From positions 1 through 64,000 of the forward strand of contig JAUNAB010000009.1 of assembly GCA_030527795.1 (NCBI GenBank): a stretch of 64,000 nt of DNA. Reading direction: 5' to 3'. How positions within the stretch are numbered: the stretch's first letter is position 1; each line of letters opens with the position of its first letter. Shown in pieces: positions 38,217 to 47,620 of this stretch. A program made the position numbers and the translations under genes. The notes beneath the pieces were generated by a model. It made no database searches and was not told the DNA's origin. It saw only the letters and a list, made by a program, of their open reading frames with translations. The DNA is from Pasteurellaceae bacterium. GTDB taxonomy: Bacteria; Pseudomonadota; Gammaproteobacteria; Enterobacterales; Pasteurellaceae.

Positions 38217-38945
38217 ATGCTGAATGAACTGATTGCTTATTTTACGTTTACGCCACAAGAGCAAAGTGCAATTTTGCTAAGTATTAAGGTGGCGTTAGTG
38301 GCGATGATTTTTAGCTTGCCCTTTGCTATTTTTGTTGCTTGGTTATTAGCACGCAAAACATTTTGGGGCAAAGCATTGCTCAATGGTATCGTGCATTTGC
38401 CGTTAGTGTTACCGCCCGTTGTGATTGGATATTTGTTATTAATTGCAATGGGGCGAAATGGTTTTATCGGTAAACGTTTAACTGAATGGTTTGGGTTTTC
38501 ATTTAGTTTCAGCTGGCACGGGGCTGCATTAGCTTCTGCGGTGGTGGCATTTCCACTTTTAGTTCGTGCAATTCGTCTTGCTCTTGATAATATTGATCGA
38601 AAATTGGAACAAGCTGCCAGTACTCTTGGTGCATCGCCTTGCCGTGTGTTTTTCACCATTACCTTACCCTTAGCCTTACCTGGCGTGTTGTCAGGGATGA
38701 TCTTAGGCTTTGCTCGTTCGCTCGGTGAATTTGGAGCAACCATTACCTTTGTGTCAAATATCCAAGATGTTACACGCACGATTCCGCTTGCAATGTACTC
38801 TTTTATTGAAACGCCAAATGCGGAAAGTGCCGCTGCACGCTTGTGTGTTATCGCCATTATTATTTCGTTGATTTCTTTAATTATTTCTGAATGGCTTGCT
38901 AAGCGAATGCAACAAAAACTGGGGCAAAATAATGTTGAAAGTTAA
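38217..38945 (+). CDS. modB: Molybdate ABC transporter permease ModB
   Basis: Membrane channel of the molybdate importer, 242 aa, with about five to six hydrophobic segments and the coupling loop [26 protein letters not shown] (about 126-151). It overlaps modC by 14 bp. No modA is adjacent; modA is at 17.2 kb. Confidence 0.96.
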   Translation: MLNELIAYFTFTPQEQSAILLSIKVALVAMIFSLPFAIFVAWLLARKTFWGKALLNGIVHLPLVLPPVVIGYLLLIAMGRNGFIGKRLTEWFGFSFSFSWHGAALASAVVAFPLLVRAIRLALDNIDRKLEQAASTLGASPCRVFFTITLPLALPGVLSGMILGFARSLGEFGATITFVSNIQDVTRTIPLAMYSFIETPNAESAAARLCVIAIIISLISLIISEWLAKRMQQKLGQNNVES

Positions 38946-39618
38946 TCTAACCAAACAATTAGGGCAACTGCAATTACAGGCTAATCTTACTTTACCGAGT
39001 CAAGGCATTACAGTTTTATTCGGTTTGTCTGGTTCAGGGAAGTCTTCATTCATTAATTTAATTAGCGGTTTATTGACACCCGATCAAGGATCAATTCAGT
39101 TAAATGAACGGCTGTTAGTGGATACCGAAAAGCAGATCAATTTACCTATTCATCAACGCCGAATCGGCTATGTCTTTCAAGATGCTCGTTTGTTTCCCCA
39201 TTATCGCGTAAAAGGCAATTTGAATTACGGGGTGCGAGATGCTGACCCTGCTCAATTTTCTCGTATTGTTGAATTGCTTGGCATCGAGCATTTATTAAAA
39301 CGATACCCCATAACCCTTTCGGGCGGAGAGAAACAACGGGTAGCGATTGGGCGAGCATTGCTAAGTAAACCTGATATGTTATTAATGGATGAGCCTTTGT
39401 CAGCACTGGATTTACCACGCAAAAATGAGTTATTAACCTATCTAGAACACCTTGTACAAGAAATTTCAATTCCTATTTTGTATGTTACGCATAGTATTGA
39501 TGAGATGTTGAGATTAGCGGATCGCGTCCTATTATTCAAACAGGGCGAATTAACATTATTTAATCAGGTTGAACTATTGACTGACGCGCCCAATTTTGCC
39601 CCTTGGCGAGCGATTTAA
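38932..39618 (+). CDS. modC: Molybdate ABC transporter ATPase ModC, short form
   Basis: Energises molybdate import. From the ATG at 38932 inside modB it is 228 aa. It has Walker [11 protein letters not shown], the Q-loop [10 protein letters not shown], the signature [18 protein letters not shown] and Walker [12 protein letters not shown]. The usual C-terminal TOBE/Mop domain is absent (E. coli ModC is 352 aa). The stop is followed 18 bp later by a clean terminator, so this looks like a natural short form rather than a frameshift. A free-standing Mop protein occurs at 47.1 kb. Confidence 0.95.
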   Translation: MLKVNLTKQLGQLQLQANLTLPSQGITVLFGLSGSGKSSFINLISGLLTPDQGSIQLNERLLVDTEKQINLPIHQRRIGYVFQDARLFPHYRVKGNLNYGVRDADPAQFSRIVELLGIEHLLKRYPITLSGGEKQRVAIGRALLSKPDMLLMDEPLSALDLPRKNELLTYLEHLVQEISIPILYVTHSIDEMLRLADRVLLFKQGELTLFNQVELLTDAPNFAPWRAI

Positions 39619-39635
39619 TGTTATTTGGATAGCGA

Positions 39636-39679
39636 GAACCGCGGTCAAAATTTCATTCATCTTTGACCGCGGTTTTTTT
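39636..39679 (+). terminator. modC terminator (inverted repeat copies)
   Basis: AACCGCGGTCAAAATTT faces TTTGACCGCGGTTTTTTT. Confidence 0.9.
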
Positions 39680-39916
39680 ATTACATTAAATTGTGACAGG
39701 GCAATCTACCCCTTATTCTGTTTTTTTTGAGAACAGATAAATTCACTATAAACCCATTCCCCACCTATAATGACACATTTTTTATGCTATTTTTGTTTAA
39801 AAAATGCTTTACATTTTTATTAAATTCGTTATTTTGAAATTGACCCTTTTATTTACTATTAAAAATTTTTAAAACAACAATATGCAAACATAACATTCAT
39901 CATCACAGGAGGCACT
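39680..39916. other. AT-rich leader of the SLC13-type carrier gene
   Basis: No gene seen. A TTGTGACAGG half-site at 39690 has no partner, so it is not called a CRP site. AGGAGG at 39908 is a strong ribosome binding site for the next gene. Confidence 0.5.
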
Positions 39917-41302
39917 ATGTCTAGTACCACTAAAAATCCAAAACGCGGGGCAATCATTCTCGTTTTTGATTTAATTTTGTTTTTTATCTTATTAAAAACC
40001 CTTCCCTTTCAAAGCCAAGAAAACCGCGGATTAGCCTTACTTATTTTTGTCGGTATCCTTTGGCTTACTGAAGCCTTTAACATTACCGTTACGGCATTAA
40101 TGGTGCCATTATTTGCGATTGGATTAGGTGTATTACCGACAAAAGCTGCCTTTGCCCCTTTTTCTGAACCCATTATTTTTATGTTTTTCGGCGGATTTGT
40201 GATCGCCGCAGTGTTGAATATTCAGAAAATTGATCTTTGGATTGCGAGCCACGTGATACGTTTAGCGAAAGGTAATTTGAAATTAACGATCATTTATTTG
40301 TTCATTGTGACAATGGGACTATCGTTATTTATCAATAATACCGCAGTGGCTGCAATGATGTTGCCCCTAGCCTTAGGCGTATTGGGTAACCTTGATGTAA
40401 AAACGCATAGTCCAATTTATGTATTTGTATTACTTGGTATTGCTTTCAGTTCTAGTATTGGTGGAATGGGAACGATCGTGGGATCGGCACCCAACGCCCT
40501 GTTGGCAACGCAAATCAAAATTAGCTTTTCGGAATGGCTGGCTTACGGTATTCCCGTAACGATCTTATTAATGATTGCCATGGTGATTTCATTGTTGGTT
40601 ATTTTACGCCCCAATTTTAATGTGCCGTTTAGTACAGATGTTGAAACTATTCCCCTTACTCGTCCACGTTTGCTGACGTTGATTATTTTCTGCGTAGGGG
40701 CGTTGTTATTGATTTTTAGTAGCCAAATAGAGCCTTGGTTGCGTGGATTGCTTGAATTGCCACAAAAAATTACCAGTTTTGATGCGGTGATCGGTTTGTT
40801 TATTGTTATTGCACTCTGCGTATGTAATACAGCAAATTGGTCGCAAATTCAACAGCGTACTGAATGGGGCGTGTTAATGTTATTCGGTGGTGGCTTGGTT
40901 TTGAGTATTGTGCTAAAAAATACGGGGGCGAGTAAAATTCTAGCCGATACCATTGCTGAACATATTAGAAATGAACATTTATTGATCATCACTTGTGTTC
41001 TTGCCGCATTTATTGTGTTCTTAACTGAGTTTACTTCTAACACCGCAAGTGCAGCGTTAATGCTACCTATTTATATTTCCATTGCAAATTCATTAAACCT
41101 ACCACCATTGGCGTTAGCGTCTATTATAGCCTGCGGTGCAAGTTGTGCTTTTATGTTGCCAATTGCCACACCGCCAAATGCGATTGTCTTTTCAACAGGG
41201 CATATTAAACAAATTGAGATGGTTAAAGTCGGATTTTTACTTAATCTTGCCAGTATTGCTATACTTGGTGGCTTGTCCTACTTTTTCTGGTCAAATTGGT
41301 AG
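39917..41302 (+). CDS. SLC13/DASS family anion:sodium symporter
   Basis: Inner-membrane carrier of 461 aa with about eleven hydrophobic segments. It shows the two substrate/sodium motifs of the DASS family, NNTAVAAMMLP (about 144-154) and SNTASAALMLPI (about 376-387), plus GGMGTIVGSAPNA and ATPPNAIVFSTG. Members carry succinate, malate, fumarate, citrate or sulfate; the relatives in Haemophilus are annotated as dicarboxylate carriers. Direction and substrate cannot be fixed by reading. AGGAGG precedes the ATG. Confidence 0.9.
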   Translation: MSSTTKNPKRGAIILVFDLILFFILLKTLPFQSQENRGLALLIFVGILWLTEAFNITVTALMVPLFAIGLGVLPTKAAFAPFSEPIIFMFFGGFVIAAVLNIQKIDLWIASHVIRLAKGNLKLTIIYLFIVTMGLSLFINNTAVAAMMLPLALGVLGNLDVKTHSPIYVFVLLGIAFSSSIGGMGTIVGSAPNALLATQIKISFSEWLAYGIPVTILLMIAMVISLLVILRPNFNVPFSTDVETIPLTRPRLLTLIIFCVGALLLIFSSQIEPWLRGLLELPQKITSFDAVIGLFIVIALCVCNTANWSQIQQRTEWGVLMLFGGGLVLSIVLKNTGASKILADTIAEHIRNEHLLIITCVLAAFIVFLTEFTSNTASAALMLPIYISIANSLNLPPLALASIIACGASCAFMLPIATPPNAIVFSTGHIKQIEMVKVGFLLNLASIAILGGLSYFFWSNW

Positions 41303-41413
41303 TCATTTATCTGGCAGCGAGAAATCGCTGCCTTTTCTTTTATTTCGCTTTTTTCTTGAATTTCTCATAATTCAGCGTATCTTATAAGCCATTTTGGTAA
41401 ATTGGGAGTAGAA

Positions 41414-44107
41414 ATGGCGACCACAGTTTTAGCCTTGACAGGATTATCTTGCAAACATTGCATTAATAGAGTACAGCAAGCGTTGCAAGACGCTGGAATT
41501 GAGCAGGCTCAAATCACATTGCATTACGCAAAAATAGACGGAAATTTGTCCGCGGTTTCTTTAATTGAAACGATTTGTTATTTAGGCTATGGTGCAACAT
41601 TGGCACAACCTACAATAAGTTTAAGATTATCGGGATTATCTTGTGGGCGTTGTGTTAAGTCTGTTGAGCAAGCATTAGTTGAATTTCATCAAATTGAATT
41701 ATATTCTGTCACTAAAACTCAAGCCGATATTTATGGCGATATTGATCCTGCACAAGTGATCGCTAAAATTAACGAATTGGGTTATCAGGCAGAACTGATT
41801 TCCGCAGAGCAGGAAAATCACTTAAATCCACAGTTAGTTTCAAATTCTGACCTTAATACCGCGGTCAAAAAATCGGAAATAATCGCTTCAGAAGATTATT
41901 CACAAATCAGCTTATTTTTAACGGGACTAAGCTGTGCGGCTTGTGTATTGAAAGTAGAGAACGCCTTGCTAGCCGTGCCAAATGTCATCAATGCTCAGGT
42001 TAATTTTGCCGAACATACCGCTTTTATTCAAGGGAATGTTGATGTGCAAAGGTTGGTTCAAGCGGTAGGAAAAGCGGGTTATGGGGCTGAAGTGATAGAA
42101 AATGAAACGACCCGTCAAGTGAAACAACTGCAACAAGCACAACGAGAAATCAAACAACGTCAATGGCAATCAGCACTCGCATTAGTTTTTGGATTCGGGT
42201 TGATGTTATGGGGGCTAGTGAGTGGTTCAATGGCAGTTACCGAACAAAATCAAGCTATTTGGATCATTGTTGGCGTGATAACTTTATGGATGCTTTGGCT
42301 AACGGGATCACATTTTTATTCTCGTGCGTGGAAAAATCTTAAATTAAAAACCGCGACAATGGACACTTTAGTGGCATTAGGTACGGGGACGGCGTGGTTA
42401 TATTCAATGCTTGTCGCTACTTTTCCGCATTTTTTTCCTGAACAGACTCGTCATTTGTATTTTGAAAGTAGCCTGATGATTATCGGCTTAATTAATGTAG
42501 GCAAAATACTAGAAGTGAAAGCAAAACAGCGTACTTCTAATGCGTTATCCCAGTTAGTTTCACTTACGCCGAAAAACGCTTGGGTGGTTGATGAAAAAGG
42601 CGAGCGAGAAATCCCTTTAGCTGAAGTCAAAAAAGGGATGATGTTACGCTTAAAAACGGGTGATCGCATTGCGGTTGATGGCATTGTATGCCAAGGTTCT
42701 GCGTGGGTTGATGAATCAATGCTGACGGGTGAACCTTTGCCCGTGCAAAAAAACGAGCAAGATCAGGTTAAAGCGGGCACTTTTGTTGTGGATGGATCAT
42801 TGCGATTTAAGGCACAACAAGTTGGCGAGAAAACCCAGTTAGCCAATATCATCAAGTTAGTGCGACAAGCACAAAATAGTAAGCCTAAAATTGCACAAAC
42901 CGCGGATAAAATTTCAAGCGTTTTTGTGCCAGTGGTAATGACGATTGCATTATTGGCAGGGTTAATTTGGTATCTTTACACACATCAAATCGCCTATGCG
43001 TTTGTGGTTTTTACAAGTGTCTTAATCATTGCTTGTCCTTGTGCATTAGGGCTTGCTACACCAATGTCAATTATTTCGGGCGTTGGGCGAGCAGCGGAAT
43101 TCGGCATTTTAGTGCGAGATGCCGATGTTCTGCAAAAAGCGAGTGAGATTGATTGTATCGTATTAGATAAAACAGGCACTTTAACAGCAGGGCTACCGAC
43201 TGTGAGTGCCATTTATCCCTTTAATCAATACAACTCTCAGCAAGCGTTGCAGTATGCCGCGAGTTTAGAGCAGGGCAGTCAACACCCGTTAGCGAAAGCA
43301 ATCATCGCTGAAGCGAAACAACAGGCATTAACTTTGTTAAATCCTACGGAGTTTTGTACGCACAACGGCTTAGGTGTGAGTGGGATGATTAATGAATACA
43401 AAGTTGTCTTGGGGAATCTTGCTTTTTTACAACAGCAGGGCGTAGATTGTCAGCAAGCGGAACAAATGGTGCATAATAAACGTGAACAAGGTGCAACAAG
43501 AGTTTATTTGGCTATGGATAATGCGTTAAGTGCGATTTTTGCTATTCAAGATCAATTACGCAATGATAGTATTGGTGCCTTATCACGCTTAAAGCTAAAT
43601 TATGAATTGATTATGTTGACGGGAGATCATATTACTACAGCTCAAGCAATGGCAAAACAAGCGGGCATTGAGCAAGTTATTGCAGGCGTGTTACCAGAGC
43701 AGAAAGCTCAAGCGATCAATGCATTACAGCAACAAGGTAAACGAGTCGCAATGGTGGGTGATGGCATTAACGATGCACCTGCACTGGCTCAGGCGAATGT
43801 CAGTATGGCGATGGGCAGTGGTAGCGATATTACAATTGAAACCGCCGATTTAACCTTATTACGTCATAGTTTACATACAGTAGCAGATAGCTTACAACTG
43901 GCGAAAGCAACTTGGCGAAATATGCAACAAAACTTATTTTTTGCCTTTATTTACAACATTATTGGTATTCCAATTGCCACAGGGATTTTGTATCCGTGGA
44001 CGGGCGTATTGCTTAACCCAATGATCGCGGGGGCAGCGATGGCGTGTTCTTCCATTACAGTTGTGCTCAATGCAAATCGCTTACTTTCATTTCGTGTCAA
44101 GAACTAA
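41414..44107 (+). CDS. copA: Copper-exporting P-type ATPase CopA
   Basis: Exports Cu(I) across the inner membrane. From the ATG at 41414 (GGGAGT upstream; TTG at 41402 less likely) it is 897 aa. Three N-terminal metal-binding domains with CxxC (GLSCKHC, GLSCGRC, GLSCAAC; about 11, 77, 177) are followed by eight membrane segments, TGE, the CPC metal site (ACPCALGLA), DKTGT (Asp 585), the HP motif in SQHPLAKAI and GDGINDAPAL. Three metal domains are more than the two of E. coli CopA. Two repeat copies lie in it. No adjacent CueR or chaperone gene. Confidence 0.96.
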   Translation: MATTVLALTGLSCKHCINRVQQALQDAGIEQAQITLHYAKIDGNLSAVSLIETICYLGYGATLAQPTISLRLSGLSCGRCVKSVEQALVEFHQIELYSVTKTQADIYGDIDPAQVIAKINELGYQAELISAEQENHLNPQLVSNSDLNTAVKKSEIIASEDYSQISLFLTGLSCAACVLKVENALLAVPNVINAQVNFAEHTAFIQGNVDVQRLVQAVGKAGYGAEVIENETTRQVKQLQQAQREIKQRQWQSALALVFGFGLMLWGLVSGSMAVTEQNQAIWIIVGVITLWMLWLTGSHFYSRAWKNLKLKTATMDTLVALGTGTAWLYSMLVATFPHFFPEQTRHLYFESSLMIIGLINVGKILEVKAKQRTSNALSQLVSLTPKNAWVVDEKGEREIPLAEVKKGMMLRLKTGDRIAVDGIVCQGSAWVDESMLTGEPLPVQKNEQDQVKAGTFVVDGSLRFKAQQVGEKTQLANIIKLVRQAQNSKPKIAQTADKISSVFVPVVMTIALLAGLIWYLYTHQIAYAFVVFTSVLIIACPCALGLATPMSIISGVGRAAEFGILVRDADVLQKASEIDCIVLDKTGTLTAGLPTVSAIYPFNQYNSQQALQYAASLEQGSQHPLAKAIIAEAKQQALTLLNPTEFCTHNGLGVSGMINEYKVVLGNLAFLQQQGVDCQQAEQMVHNKREQGATRVYLAMDNALSAIFAIQDQLRNDSIGALSRLKLNYELIMLTGDHITTAQAMAKQAGIEQVIAGVLPEQKAQAINALQQQGKRVAMVGDGINDAPALAQANVSMAMGSGSDITIETADLTLLRHSLHTVADSLQLAKATWRNMQQNLFFAFIYNIIGIPIATGILYPWTGVLLNPMIAGAAMACSSITVVLNANRLLSFRVKN
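41857..41873 (+). repeat. Uptake-sequence-like repeat between copA metal domains
   Basis: TACCGCGGTCAAAAAAT reads TAVKK in the linker between metal-binding domains 2 and 3. Confidence 0.7.
42896..42914 (+). repeat. Second uptake-sequence-like repeat in copA
   Basis: CAAACCGCGGATAAAATTT, a variant lacking the C of the tail, reads QTADK in a conserved part of the protein where many P-type ATPases also have TADK. Confidence 0.45.
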
Positions 44108-44160
44108 ACCTAAAAACCGCGGTCTGAATTGACGTTGTTTTTTTATTAAGGAAAGTAAAT

Positions 44161-44289
44161 ATGCGGTTTTTGGCAAAAATGATAGCGTTAATGCTAGTCA
44201 GTTTAATGTTAAGTGGCTGTATTGTCGGCACGGTTGTGGGTGGTGCGGTGTCAGTGGTTGATGCAATAACGCCTGATATTATTGATTAA
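44161..44289 (+). CDS. Small predicted lipoprotein (42 aa)
   Basis: A short gene with AAGGA eight bases before its ATG. It encodes a basic N terminus, a hydrophobic stretch and the lipobox LMLSGC (Cys about 20), then a short Gly/Val-rich tail IVGTVVGGAVSVVDAITPDIID. Signal peptidase II processing would leave about 23 residues on a lipid anchor. Similar tiny lipoproteins are known in gammaproteobacteria; function unknown. It lies between copA and a good terminator. Confidence 0.8.
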   Translation: MRFLAKMIALMLVSLMLSGCIVGTVVGGAVSVVDAITPDIID

Positions 44290-44292
44290 ATA

Positions 44293-44325
44293 AAAAGAAT
44301 GCAGGTTTAACCTGCATTCTTTTTA
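44293..44325. terminator. Bidirectional terminator
   Basis: AAAGAATGCAGG/CCTGCATTCTTT stem with a TTTAA loop and A/T runs on both sides. It serves the small lipoprotein and the convergent DUF5672 gene. Confidence 0.92.
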
Positions 44326-44331
44326 TTTATT

Positions 44332-45216
44332 TTATTTATAAGAAATCTGATATCCTAGTTGAGTAAAAAGCTCACTCCAGCGAAAACCTGTAGGATATTG
44401 TGCCTCCATATTGGTTTGTTCTTGTTCTGTGAGATTAAACTGAACATGATTAGTCCCAATAATTTGTCCTTGAGTGCCTAAATGACATCCTAGACTATTT
44501 GTTATAGGAATCTGTCTTACTGCACTAACCCATAAACTTTCAGTTCCAAATAGCGTTGCATTTAAATGGTCTGCATATTTAAACCTATTATTTTCCAACA
44601 TATTACGATATATTCCTGATAATAGGATATATTCGCTATGCATAGAACGATCAAATTCCCAGCCCATCTTAAATGGTTCATTATTATTCCTATGATTGGG
44701 TGGCATCACTCTCATTTCAATTCCATAGTCTCTTGCTGCAGAAAGCATTCGTTTAGAGCGTAATGAAAATCCGCCATTTTGGAATTCTTTTAATATCGGG
44801 TTGGGATTTTGTTCGTTTTGATACCAAATATCTGCTCTATGTACAGTAACTTGGTTGCCATTATGCTCGTATAAGAATGGAAATGGAGAGCCAATATAAT
44901 CGTATTGCCAAAACTCGTCTCGCCAGTTTTTTCCATTTAGAACCCAACCATCATGTTGTACTATTAAACAGTAGTCAGTATGAATAAATTCTTTTAAAGA
45001 ATATAATGTAAAAACACTATATTCTATACTGCCGAACGGTTTGCAATATTCATGGTGAATATTATTGGGTAAATTCTCTGGGCGATCAGGGCTAATCAAC
45101 AGCCCCTTTGCTCCTGGTAACTCCATACAACTACGTTGAATGGCGTACATTGAACCTAATGTATAATCGGAATGCCCCGTGATACTGACAATAGTTAAAT
45201 TTTCAAAGTTATTCAT
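44332..45216 (-). CDS. DUF5672 family glycosyltransferase-like protein
   Basis: Cytoplasmic protein of 294 aa with no signal peptide or membrane segment. The block LIVQHDGWVLNGKNW (about 84-98), DEFWQYDYIGSPFPF and FQNGGFSLRSKRML resembles DUF5672 proteins, thought to be glycosyltransferase-like and often found in LPS or capsule loci. It is AT-rich, lacks any repeat copy and has no sugar-gene neighbour, so it may be acquired. Donor and acceptor unknown. Confidence 0.82.
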   Translation of the reverse strand: MNNFENLTIVSITGHSDYTLGSMYAIQRSCMELPGAKGLLISPDRPENLPNNIHHEYCKPFGSIEYSVFTLYSLKEFIHTDYCLIVQHDGWVLNGKNWRDEFWQYDYIGSPFPFLYEHNGNQVTVHRADIWYQNEQNPNPILKEFQNGGFSLRSKRMLSAARDYGIEMRVMPPNHRNNNEPFKMGWEFDRSMHSEYILLSGIYRNMLENNRFKYADHLNATLFGTESLWVSAVRQIPITNSLGCHLGTQGQIIGTNHVQFNLTEQEQTNMEAQYPTGFRWSELFTQLGYQISYK

Positions 45217-45270
45217 AATGTTTCTCGATAAAAAATAAAGGTAATATACAATTACCTTTATTTTAATATA

Positions 45271-46941
45271 TTATTTCGCAATCCGTTTATACTTGATTCG
45301 ATGGGGTTGAGTGGCTTCTGAACCAAAGGTTTTCTTTTTCCATTCTTCATAGTCAGAGAAGTTGCCTTCGTAGAAGGTCACTTTACCTTCATCGCCATAA
45401 TCTAAAATATGGGTGGCAATACGGTCTAAGAACCAACGGTCGTGGGAGATCACCATTGCACAACCAGGGAATTCTAAAATTGCGTTTTCTAATGCACGCA
45501 GAGTTTCAACGTCTAAATCGTTGGTTGGTTCATCTAACAGTAAGACGTTACCGCCAGCTTGCAATAATTTCGCTAAATGTAAACGCCCACGTTCTCCACC
45601 TGATAATTCGCCAACGCGTTTTTGTTGATCTACACCTTTAAAGTTAAAACGCCCAACATAAGCACGGCTTGGGATCTCAAAATTGCCAATGGTCAAAATA
45701 TCTTGCCCATTTGACACTTCTTCCCATACGGTTTTTTTATCATCCATTGCATCACGGAATTGATCCACCGAAGCAAGCACAACGGTTTCCCCTAAGGTAA
45801 TTGAGCCAGAATCCGCTTGTTCTTTTCCTGATAGCATACGGAATAGGGTTGATTTACCTGCTCCATTGGCACCGATAATCCCCACGATAGCCCCTTTAGG
45901 AATGCTAAAGGAGAGGTCATCAATTAGGGTGCGTTCGCCATAAGATTTACTTAAGTTTTTCACTTCAATGACTTTATCACCTAAACGTGGACCAGGTGGA
46001 ATAAATAACTCATTGGTTTCATTACGTTTTTGGTATTCGCCGTTATTTAATTCTTCAAAACGAGCCATTCGAGCTTTGCTTTTCGCTTGGCGACCTTTCG
46101 GGTTTTGACGCACCCATTCTAGTTCTTTAGCAATCGATTTCTGACGAGCAGATTCTGCGGCTTGTTCTTGTTCTAAGCGTTTTTCTTTTTGTTCCAACCA
46201 AGAAGAATAGTTGCCTTCCCAAGGAATACCTTCGCCACGGTCAAGCTCTAAAATCCAACCTGCAACATTATCTAAGAAATAGCGGTCGTGGGTGATTGCA
46301 ACCACAGTACCTTCGTAATCGTGTAAGAAGCGTTCAAGCCACGCCACAGATTCCGCATCCAAGTGGTTGGTCGGTTCGTCAAGTAACAGCATATCGGGCT
46401 TTTCAAGTAGCAAACGGCAAAGAGCTACACGGCGGCGTTCGCCCCCTGATAAGTGTTCAATTTTCGCGTCCCAGTCGGGTAAACGTAATGCATCGGCAGC
46501 ACGTTCTAATTGGTTATCTAAATTATGTCCATCGTGTGCTTGAATAATGGCTTCAAGTTGGGCTTGTTCAGAAGCGAGCTTATCAAAATCTGCATCAGGA
46601 TCAGCATATAACGTGTAAACTTCATCTAAACGTGTTAAGGCATTTTTTACTTCACTGACCGCTTCTTCAATCGCTTCACGCACGGTTTGCTGTGGATCAA
46701 GTTTTGGTTCTTGGGGAAGGTAACCAATTTTGATTCCTGGTTGTGGGCGTGCTTCTCCTTCAATTTCTTTATCAATCCCCGCCATAATACGTAACAACGT
46801 GGATTTCCCTGCACCATTTAAACCGAGAACCCCGATTTTAGCCCCAGGGAAAAAACTTAGTGAAATATCTTTTAAAATGTGGCGTTTTGGCGGCACAACT
46901 TTGCCGACACGATGCATAGTATAAACAAATTGAGTTGACAT
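45271..46941 (-). CDS. ettA: Energy-dependent translational throttle protein EttA
   Basis: ABC-F ATPase of 556 aa (E. coli 555) that binds the ribosomal E site and gates the first translation steps by energy state. Two nucleotide-binding domains: GLNGAGKST...LSGGERRRVAL...LLLDEPTNHLD and GANGAGKST...LSGGERGRLHL...LLLDEPTNDLD, joined by the charged P-site tRNA interaction linker (about 240-310). No membrane segments. It is transcribed alone. Confidence 0.97.
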   Translation of the reverse strand: MSTQFVYTMHRVGKVVPPKRHILKDISLSFFPGAKIGVLGLNGAGKSTLLRIMAGIDKEIEGEARPQPGIKIGYLPQEPKLDPQQTVREAIEEAVSEVKNALTRLDEVYTLYADPDADFDKLASEQAQLEAIIQAHDGHNLDNQLERAADALRLPDWDAKIEHLSGGERRRVALCRLLLEKPDMLLLDEPTNHLDAESVAWLERFLHDYEGTVVAITHDRYFLDNVAGWILELDRGEGIPWEGNYSSWLEQKEKRLEQEQAAESARQKSIAKELEWVRQNPKGRQAKSKARMARFEELNNGEYQKRNETNELFIPPGPRLGDKVIEVKNLSKSYGERTLIDDLSFSIPKGAIVGIIGANGAGKSTLFRMLSGKEQADSGSITLGETVVLASVDQFRDAMDDKKTVWEEVSNGQDILTIGNFEIPSRAYVGRFNFKGVDQQKRVGELSGGERGRLHLAKLLQAGGNVLLLDEPTNDLDVETLRALENAILEFPGCAMVISHDRWFLDRIATHILDYGDEGKVTFYEGNFSDYEEWKKKTFGSEATQPHRIKYKRIAK

Positions 46942-47031
46942 AAAAAATCCTATCTAAAATACATTTGGGGTATTTTACTTGAAATTAGGCGATAAAAACA
47001 GGATAACAAAGAAAAATGTTTGTCTTGACTG

Positions 47032-47075
47032 AAAAACCGCGGTCAAAAATTTAACCGTTTTTTAGACCGCGGTTT
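47032..47075 (-). terminator. mop terminator (inverted repeat copies)
   Basis: AAACCGCGGTCAAAAATTT faces TTTTTTAGACCGCGGTTT, ten bases from the mop stop on the minus strand. Confidence 0.85.
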
Positions 47076-47084
47076 GAGTTATTT

Positions 47085-47510
47085 TTAGGCTTTCACGGCT
47101 AAAATGACGCTTGATGCTTTAATTAATGCGGTGACATCAGTCCCGATTTGTAATGCCATATTATTTGCACTGGTTTCGGTAATAATTGCGGTAAACCTTG
47201 TGCCTAAATACGTTTTAATGATAATTTCTGCATTGACTGCACCGTGGGTAATCTGTTCCACTTTGCCTTTAAATTGATTGCGTGATGAAAAAATCAGTGA
47301 ATTATCCGTGGATAAAATCACACTAGGGGCTTTAAAAATGGCAAGTACTTCAGTATTGATGTCTAAGCCTAAATTAGCCGTGCTTTCAGCGGTAATGACC
47401 GCGGTCAATTTTTCGCCCGTTTTTAATTCCATTTCAATCACATCATTGGTTGCACCTGTGCGAATGGCTGAAATGTGAGCGACGAGTTGGTTTCTTGCAC
47501 TTATTGTCAT
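47085..47510 (-). CDS. Tandem Mop-domain molybdate-binding protein
   Basis: Small cytoplasmic protein of 141 aa from the ATG at 47510, which has AAGGAC upstream; the ATG at 47555 would add 15 unlikely residues. It is two Mop/TOBE domains in tandem: SARNQLVAHISAIRTGATNDVIEMEL and SSRNQFKGKVEQITHGAVNAEIII start the two halves, both with the ligand-loop SRNQ/ARNQ. Such proteins bind molybdate or tungstate and buffer or store it. A ModE box lies about 80 bp upstream. ModC here lacks its own Mop domain. Confidence 0.93.
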   Translation of the reverse strand: MTISARNQLVAHISAIRTGATNDVIEMELKTGEKLTAVITAESTANLGLDINTEVLAIFKAPSVILSTDNSLIFSSRNQFKGKVEQITHGAVNAEIIIKTYLGTRFTAIITETSANNMALQIGTDVTALIKASSVILAVKA

Positions 47511-47590
47511 AATAGTCCTTTTGGTCTTTGTTTTTCTAGATGAATAATATACCAATTAAAATTTAGCTTGGCGAATTAAAAAATGCTTGA

Positions 47591-47616
47591 TCATTATATA
47601 AAATAATATATAATGA
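47591..47616. promoter_or_regulatory. Perfect-palindrome ModE box upstream of mop
   Basis: TCATTATATA, AAATAA, TATATAATGA: a perfect 10-bp inverted repeat with the 6-bp spacing of ModE operators. It overlaps -10-like TATAAT on both strands, so bound ModE would block both directions. Confidence 0.8.
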
Positions 47617-47620
47617 AATC

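Noticed and set aside
38237..38857. 206-aa minus-strand frame inside modB
   Set aside because: A shadow of the modB coding sequence; basic low-complexity composition and no motif.
39600..39640. Frameshift as the cause of the short ModC
   Set aside because: No continuation resembling a TOBE domain occurs in other frames before the terminator.
39690..39705. TTGTGACAGG as a CRP site before the SLC13-type gene
   Set aside because: No second half-site at the right spacing.
41303..41413. CueR-type operator before copA
   Set aside because: No dyad or 19-bp spaced promoter could be aligned convincingly.
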